DNA of 10,330 nt from DATKXU01 sp035528905 (GTDB lineage Bacteria; Armatimonadota; UBA5829; DTJY01), in the NCBI GenBank assembly GCA_035528905.1, contig DATKXU010000062.1, forward strand, positions 1 to 10,330, in the 5' to 3' direction. Shown here one piece after another: positions 6,311-10,330 of the stretch (position 1 is the stretch's first letter; each line of letters opens with the position of its first letter). The notes beneath the pieces were generated by a model. It was not told the DNA's origin and did no database searches. It was given only the letters and a program-made list of their open reading frames with translations. Made by a program: the position numbers and the translations under genes.

Positions 6311-7414
6311 TCAATATCGCCCATACGCCTGGATCAACTCGCCAACCAGCTTGACCAGCCTGATATCACCGTTGGGCGGGACCTGATCGGCGACTCCAAA
6401 CATGAATCGGCCGGTATCCTTGTGCAGGCGGATGATCTCCCTCACCTGCCCCTCGATATCTCGGGCCGTGAATGGCGGCGCAAACATGGCGCCGGGCAAT
6501 CCGCCCAGGAGGATAATGTCGTCACCGGCCAGCGCCCGCAACTCGTCCAGCCCCACATCCCCCACTGGCTTGGGCACCACCGAATCAACGCAGTCCACGC
6601 CGACGGCGGCCAGCTTCTCCAAGGTGCCGCGGAGTGTGCCGTCGTTATGGATCAGCGTCCGGTGCCCGTGCGCGTGCAGCCAATCCGCCCAGCGACGCAG
6701 ATGCGGCGCGATATACTCGTGGAAATACCCGCCCATCGTGGCGGCGGATAGATTCTCGCAGATCATCGCGTACCCGACGGGGCCGGCGGCGATGTGCCGG
6801 TAGATTACGTCGTGCGCTCTCTCGATGGCGGCGAGCGTGTTCTGCATCTCTTCCTGCTCGTCGACCAGCAGGTACGCCAGATCCATGACGCCGACCCAGT
6901 GCTTGTTCAACTCCGAGATCGGCGTGGGCGGCGCGGCGTAGTGGGCCGGCCCGAAGCCGCAGGTCGCGTAGCTCCCATCGAGCTCGAGATACCGCTCCGG
7001 ACGGGGCTTGAATTGCCGGTGCTTGTAGATGTAGCGGACGACGCGCAGGTCGCACGCGTCTTTCACCGCGTGCTCGGTGTAGCCCCAGCAGAACGACCCG
7101 GGCAAGTATTCCTGGACTTCCCGTACCGCGCCAACCGGCGTGTGCCACTGGGCGATGCGCCGTCCGTTGCTCTGCGTCACCTCATGCCGCACCTGTGTCC
7201 CTTCGACTATGTCACAAGGGTCGCAGCCCGGAATATACTCGCCGATGTTCAACTCGCGATGCAGCTCGTGCATGCCGTTCGATCCGCGCCAACGTTCGGG
7301 CAGATCGCCAATCTGCAAGTGCGCACTGTGCCAATAGGTCATATCGCCGAACCAGGCCATCTGGTCCGGGCGCTGTCCGCGAAACACCGCCTCCATACGC
7401 TCACGATGATTCAT
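6311..7414 (-). CDS. Uroporphyrinogen decarboxylase (UroD) family protein, probably not heme synthesis
   Basis: ATG 7414 (MNHRERMEAVFRGQRPDQMA) follows GGAG by seven bases. The 367-residue length and the pattern fit the UroD/MtaA/CmuA superfamily: an N-terminal RERMEAVFRGQRPDQ start, a central helical region, HNDGTLRGTLEKLAAVGVDC (256-275), DELRALAGDDIILLGGLPGA (290-309) and a C-terminal GDIRLVKLVGELIQAYGRY. Where methyltransferases of this group carry a zinc HxC, this protein has H256-N-D258, so the metal site is altered or absent. True UroD has other N-terminal arginine motifs that I do not see. Relatives are common in sugar-degradation clusters of PVC bacteria with no proven job; a methyl-transfer or O-demethylation role on methylated sugars is inference. 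It sits 76 bases behind the small SGNH gene. Confidence 0.8.
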   Translation of the reverse strand: MNHRERMEAVFRGQRPDQMAWFGDMTYWHSAHLQIGDLPERWRGSNGMHELHRELNIGEYIPGCDPCDIVEGTQVRHEVTQSNGRRIAQWHTPVGAVREVQEYLPGSFCWGYTEHAVKDACDLRVVRYIYKHRQFKPRPERYLELDGSYATCGFGPAHYAAPPTPISELNKHWVGVMDLAYLLVDEQEEMQNTLAAIERAHDVIYRHIAAGPVGYAMICENLSAATMGGYFHEYIAPHLRRWADWLHAHGHRTLIHNDGTLRGTLEKLAAVGVDCVDSVVPKPVGDVGLDELRALAGDDIILLGGLPGAMFAPPFTARDIEGQVREIIRLHKDTGRFMFGVADQVPPNGDIRLVKLVGELIQAYGRY

Positions 7415-7490
7415 GTTGCCACTCCGCCTTGAAGGCGAATCCGTCCGCGCATGTGACGGCGTCAAACCAGTCCTTTCCTGGAGCATTGAG

Positions 7491-8081
7491 TCAGGCCCAG
7501 CCCAGTTCCGTCAGTCGCGCGAACACCTGCCGGGCGACGACCAACTCGCCGCCCGGGTTGAGGTGCACTCCGTCCGCCGGACAGACCAGCGCGGCGAAGG
7601 GGAGAGCGGCCCGTGCCGCCTGCATCGGCGGGCCCAAATCCAGGAGCACGGCGCCGTGCTCCTTCGCCGCCTCCGCGATCAGGTCGTTGTTGCCGTCGAG
7701 ATGGCGCCAGGTCTTTTCCGGCGCATCGGGGATCTCCAAGACGGCGTATTGCAGAGCGAGGATCCGGCAGCCGGCGGCGCGCAGGCTTCCGAGAATCCCG
7801 TCGAGATTCCTCCGCGTCTCCTCGCGCGCGAGCTTCCCTGGCGCGGCGTCGTTGCCGCCGATCAGGAGAACGACGAGATCCGGCTTCTCGTCCAGGACGT
7901 CCTTCTGCAACCGAGCGAGGATGTCGGCGGTGGTGTTGCCGCCGATGCCGCGATCCAGCACGGAGCATGCTCCCGGACCCATCTTCGCATCGATCATGCA
8001 CTCGAGGATATGGGACCACTTGAGGTAGCGCGACAGGTCGGAGACCCCGGTGATGCTGTCGCCGAGGCAGACGATCTTCAT
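7491..8081 (-). CDS. Cytoplasmic SGNH/GDSL hydrolase
   Basis: The start is ATG 8081 (MKIVCLGDSITGVSD) because GGAGG lies six bases before it; ATG 8087 abuts that site. At 196 residues it is a compact single-domain SGNH fold. Catalytic blocks are complete: GDS with Ser9, GIGGNT with Gly48, GGND with Asn77, and DGVHLN with Asp170 and His173. No signal peptide is present, so it should act inside the cell, for example on acylated oligosaccharides after uptake, while the larger SGNH enzyme downstream acts outside. The substrate cannot be told from sequence. It begins 26 bases after the glycosidase stop, consistent with one operon. Confidence 0.85.
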   Translation of the reverse strand: MKIVCLGDSITGVSDLSRYLKWSHILECMIDAKMGPGACSVLDRGIGGNTTADILARLQKDVLDEKPDLVVLLIGGNDAAPGKLAREETRRNLDGILGSLRAAGCRILALQYAVLEIPDAPEKTWRHLDGNNDLIAEAAKEHGAVLLDLGPPMQAARAALPFAALVCPADGVHLNPGGELVVARQVFARLTELGWA

Positions 8082-8107
8082 GCGCATCCTCCTTCCGCAG
8101 TAATGCA

Positions 8108-10180
8108 TCAGGTGCTGACCGGGGAAACGACATACGTATGGAATCGCTCAGCGGAGAACACTCTGACGCTCGCGAAGGTCCGACCCGAAGTGATGTCCTC
8201 GACCCGGCCCGCAGTCGCGCAGGGGAAATCCGCGAAAGCGAAGAGCACCTTCCTGTCGTCCGATCCGTTTGTCCATTCAACCCCCAGATCGTCCTCCAGC
8301 AGGCGCCGTTTCTCCATGAGCGTGTGCACCCGGTTGTATTCGCGGTTGACGCGCCCCAACATGCCGGCGTAGGCCTGGTCGGGGAATCGGATCGGCTCGG
8401 GGTAGCCGTGCTCCGTCTCGACGCGGATCGGCGAGCCGCAGGCTGTCGCGCGGTAGAGAAAGGCGTCCGGGATCAACCCCTGGGTCAGCCATGTCGAGTT
8501 GATGCACGGATGCATGTTCTTCAGTGTATATTCCTGTCCGTACACTCCTTCCAGACCGCCCTTTCGGTGGAACGGCATCGATGCAGGCGCGAACCAGTTC
8601 AGGCTGATGCCGAAGATTCCCTGTGTTTCAATCATGATCTTGGCGCCAGCCCGCTGCAACTGCACCTGGAGATCGATGAGCGCCTCCATCTGCGGCGTCT
8701 TCGCCGGATCGGCGTAGTTGATCGGCTGGAAAAACAGGTTGTGGTAGGAATCCAGAAAGAATCCATCCAATCCGGTACGCTTCATCGTGCCGAGCAGTTG
8801 GTCGAGCAGCCACTGCTTGAACGGCGTGTTCAGGCACATGACCGCGAACGTGGGATAGCCGCCATTGAAGATATCGCCGGTCGCTGTGCGAAGGAGCCAC
8901 TCCGGATGCTCCTTGCACAGGGGGGCGTCGGTGTCCACCCACCGGCCCATCCAGGTGAGCACCCGAATGCCGCGCCGATGCGCCTCGTCGCAGATCTTCT
9001 TGAGATGTGCTTCCCCGCCGAACTCAGGCGCGATTTCATACCTCCAAGGACAACAGATATTGCCTTGCCCCCCGCTCATCGGAATATCGCTGCCGCCCAT
9101 CTTCAGGGATGTATCGCACACCCACATCGGCCCGAGGAACAGCGTCTTGACGCCGGCCATTTCCAGCTTCGGCAGCCAGGCGACGATCTCACTGTCCTTC
9201 TTCGGCTCCCGCGGCGGCCAGGACCAGATCACGCCGGAGTAGCAGGGATCCATGGCATCCTGCTGATATCCGAAGAAATCGCGCAGCTTCTTCACCACCG
9301 CGTCGAAGGCTGCTGACCAGCGGTTGCGGCCTTCGGTCAGGCTGATCCCGGAAGGTTCCTGGCGCAGCAGGATGAGCTTCTTCGGGTGCGTGGCGGTTCC
9401 GCTCGCGGCGAAGCGGTGGCGGTCGATGTGGGCGATGAAGCGCTGTCCGGCCACCTTCTGCTGCAGGGCGGCCACGTAGGTCGGCCGCTCGTAGTACATC
9501 AGCAGGCAGGCGGCGCTGTTGAACTGGAAGTCGAAAGCCGGCGCGCCGGCGTAGCGCGTCATCATCTGCCAGCACAACGAGTCCTTGCCGTCACAGGTGA
9601 AGACTTCGCTCGTGTCGTACGCGGCGTCTTCCGTGACCCGGATCTCATAGGGCATGCTGCTGGAGCGTTGCGCCACGACGTAGACGGGGTGTTGCAGTTC
9701 GCCCAACTCCCAGGTGCCGCGCTCCAACAGCGATGTGAATTGCTGCGTAGCGCTTGTGAGCAGGAATTGATAGCGGAAGCCCCGATAAGTCACGCCGTCG
9801 ATGTCCTGCGTCGCCGCCTCGAAGATCCACTGCATGGGATCGACGATGCGCATGATGCGCGGCCGGGGCAGGACGACGTGAGGATTCCGGAACACATCGA
9901 CGACATCCAGAAATTCCCCGGGCTCGCCGATGGCATCCAAGTGCACCACGACGCGATCCGGCGAGGCCGCGATTTCCTTGAGCCGGAACTCGCGGTAGGC
10001 GATGCCCGCCTCCGACTGGATCACCGGCGCCAACAGCACGTCTTGGGCGCGCAACTCCAGGGCGCCGCTGCGTACCCGGCCGATGCCGAGCACGCGCTCG
10101 CCCTCGCAGACGAGGTGGATGGAGATGCCGGACGACAACGTCAGGATTCGTTCCTCGTTTCTCGGTTTCGATTCATTCAT
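8108..10180 (-). CDS. Alpha-galactosidase-like TIM-barrel glycoside hydrolase (clan GH-D-like)
   Basis: ATG 10180 (MNESKPRNEERILTLSSGIS) follows AAGGAG by eight bases. The 690-residue protein has no signal peptide, so it is probably cytoplasmic. Residues 1-about 290 look like an N-terminal beta-sandwich; about 310-600 a TIM barrel: SGVIWSWPPREPKK (315-328), LEMAGVKTLFLGPMW (339-353), HRRGIRVLTWMGRW (401-414), RTGLDGFFLDSY (468-479) and GAKIMIETQG (512-521). The Asp477 in GFFLDSY sits where GH27/GH36-type enzymes place the nucleophile; Glu518 or an Asp further on could be the acid/base. The C-terminus is a small beta domain. Similarity is by pattern, not to a named member, so substrate (alpha-galactoside or other) is open. 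It is the first gene of the leftward block. Confidence 0.7.
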   Translation of the reverse strand: MNESKPRNEERILTLSSGISIHLVCEGERVLGIGRVRSGALELRAQDVLLAPVIQSEAGIAYREFRLKEIAASPDRVVVHLDAIGEPGEFLDVVDVFRNPHVVLPRPRIMRIVDPMQWIFEAATQDIDGVTYRGFRYQFLLTSATQQFTSLLERGTWELGELQHPVYVVAQRSSSMPYEIRVTEDAAYDTSEVFTCDGKDSLCWQMMTRYAGAPAFDFQFNSAACLLMYYERPTYVAALQQKVAGQRFIAHIDRHRFAASGTATHPKKLILLRQEPSGISLTEGRNRWSAAFDAVVKKLRDFFGYQQDAMDPCYSGVIWSWPPREPKKDSEIVAWLPKLEMAGVKTLFLGPMWVCDTSLKMGGSDIPMSGGQGNICCPWRYEIAPEFGGEAHLKKICDEAHRRGIRVLTWMGRWVDTDAPLCKEHPEWLLRTATGDIFNGGYPTFAVMCLNTPFKQWLLDQLLGTMKRTGLDGFFLDSYHNLFFQPINYADPAKTPQMEALIDLQVQLQRAGAKIMIETQGIFGISLNWFAPASMPFHRKGGLEGVYGQEYTLKNMHPCINSTWLTQGLIPDAFLYRATACGSPIRVETEHGYPEPIRFPDQAYAGMLGRVNREYNRVHTLMEKRRLLEDDLGVEWTNGSDDRKVLFAFADFPCATAGRVEDITSGRTFASVRVFSAERFHTYVVSPVST

Positions 10181-10330
10181 ACCCACAGCTCCTTCTGGTC
10201 GCAGCCAAGCCACGCGCCCATCGGCGTCTGGCGCGATCCGCTTTATCGTTCGGGACTTGCATTCCCCCGCATCGGGTCATTCTCCGTGCCCCGCGCACGC
10301 AGACGCTCTTGGCGTTTTCCACGCCGCTAC
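10181..10330. other. Upstream leader of the glycosidase operon, contents unclear
   Basis: The 150 bases before the glycosidase start hold its ribosome site (AAGGAG) and a small inverted repeat, GGCGT/ACGCC, at 10311-10325. One minus frame is open from the edge through the glycosidase start and could be the tail of an upstream gene, but all three frames are Arg-rich and I cannot choose one. No consensus promoter is visible. Confidence 0.35.

Noticed and set aside
7422..7437. CGCCTT/AAGGCG hairpin next to the UroD-like ribosome site
   Set aside because: The stem leaves almost no loop and touches only the edge of the GGAG; too weak to call an RBS-masking switch.
8138..9316. Plus-strand frame of 392 codons opposite the glycosidase
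   Set aside because: His/Arg-rich antisense frame with no ribosome site or motif; the minus strand encodes the TIM barrel.
1..10330. CRISPR array, tRNA, rRNA or complete insertion sequence
   Set aside because: No regularly spaced repeats, no cloverleaf-like or rRNA sequence, and no transposase with terminal repeats were seen.

Overview
The window looks like a GC-rich, uncultured environmental bacterium that uses clear Shine-Dalgarno sites. The gene set resembles carbohydrate clusters of the Planctomycetes/Lentisphaerae/Verrucomicrobia (PVC) group or Hydrogenedentes. It includes an alpha-galactosidase-like TIM barrel, SGNH hydrolases, a UroD-like protein, a CBM9-like secreted protein and a GH127 (DUF1680) piece. 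The phylum is an inference from gene content; there is no rRNA or other marker here.

Left part (1 to about 3230), accessory DNA. Two unrecognised genes lie on the minus strand: a 371-residue protein (902-2017), and a gene overlapping its end that starts at a TTG at 927 and runs open off the left edge (309 codons, no stop). They look translationally coupled. A spacer of about 500 bases separates them from a plus-strand gene for a 179-residue single-pass membrane protein (2522-3061). That gene has a near-consensus sigma-70 promoter at 2437-2465. Just behind it is a good RBS and GTG start (3110) for a protein whose first 28 residues look like the N-terminus of a type III-like DNA methyltransferase. 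The frame then runs into a short stretch resembling a tyrosine-recombinase C-terminus and stops.

Junction (about 3190-3245). Three truncated pieces meet within about 60 bases: the methyltransferase-like start, the recombinase-like end, and the broken 3' side of a minus-strand GH127 gene. This looks like the edge of an inserted or recombined island, or less likely an assembly chimera.

Right part (about 3233-10180), a minus-strand carbohydrate cluster. In transcription order it holds: a large cytoplasmic TIM-barrel glycosidase (10180-8108), a small SGNH esterase (8081-7491), a UroD-family protein (7414-6311) and an exported SGNH hydrolase (6281-5043). A 330-base gap with degraded coding sequence and a strong hairpin follows. 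Then come a secreted CBM9-like protein (4712-3918), a 44-residue ORF that is almost only a signal peptide (3888-3754), and the GH127 remnant (3754 to about 3233), whose signal peptide is in a different frame from its domain. The last three are joined by ATGA and TGATG stop/start overlaps. The cluster probably removes acyl and sugar groups from a decorated plant or algal glycan. Its downstream end is decaying.
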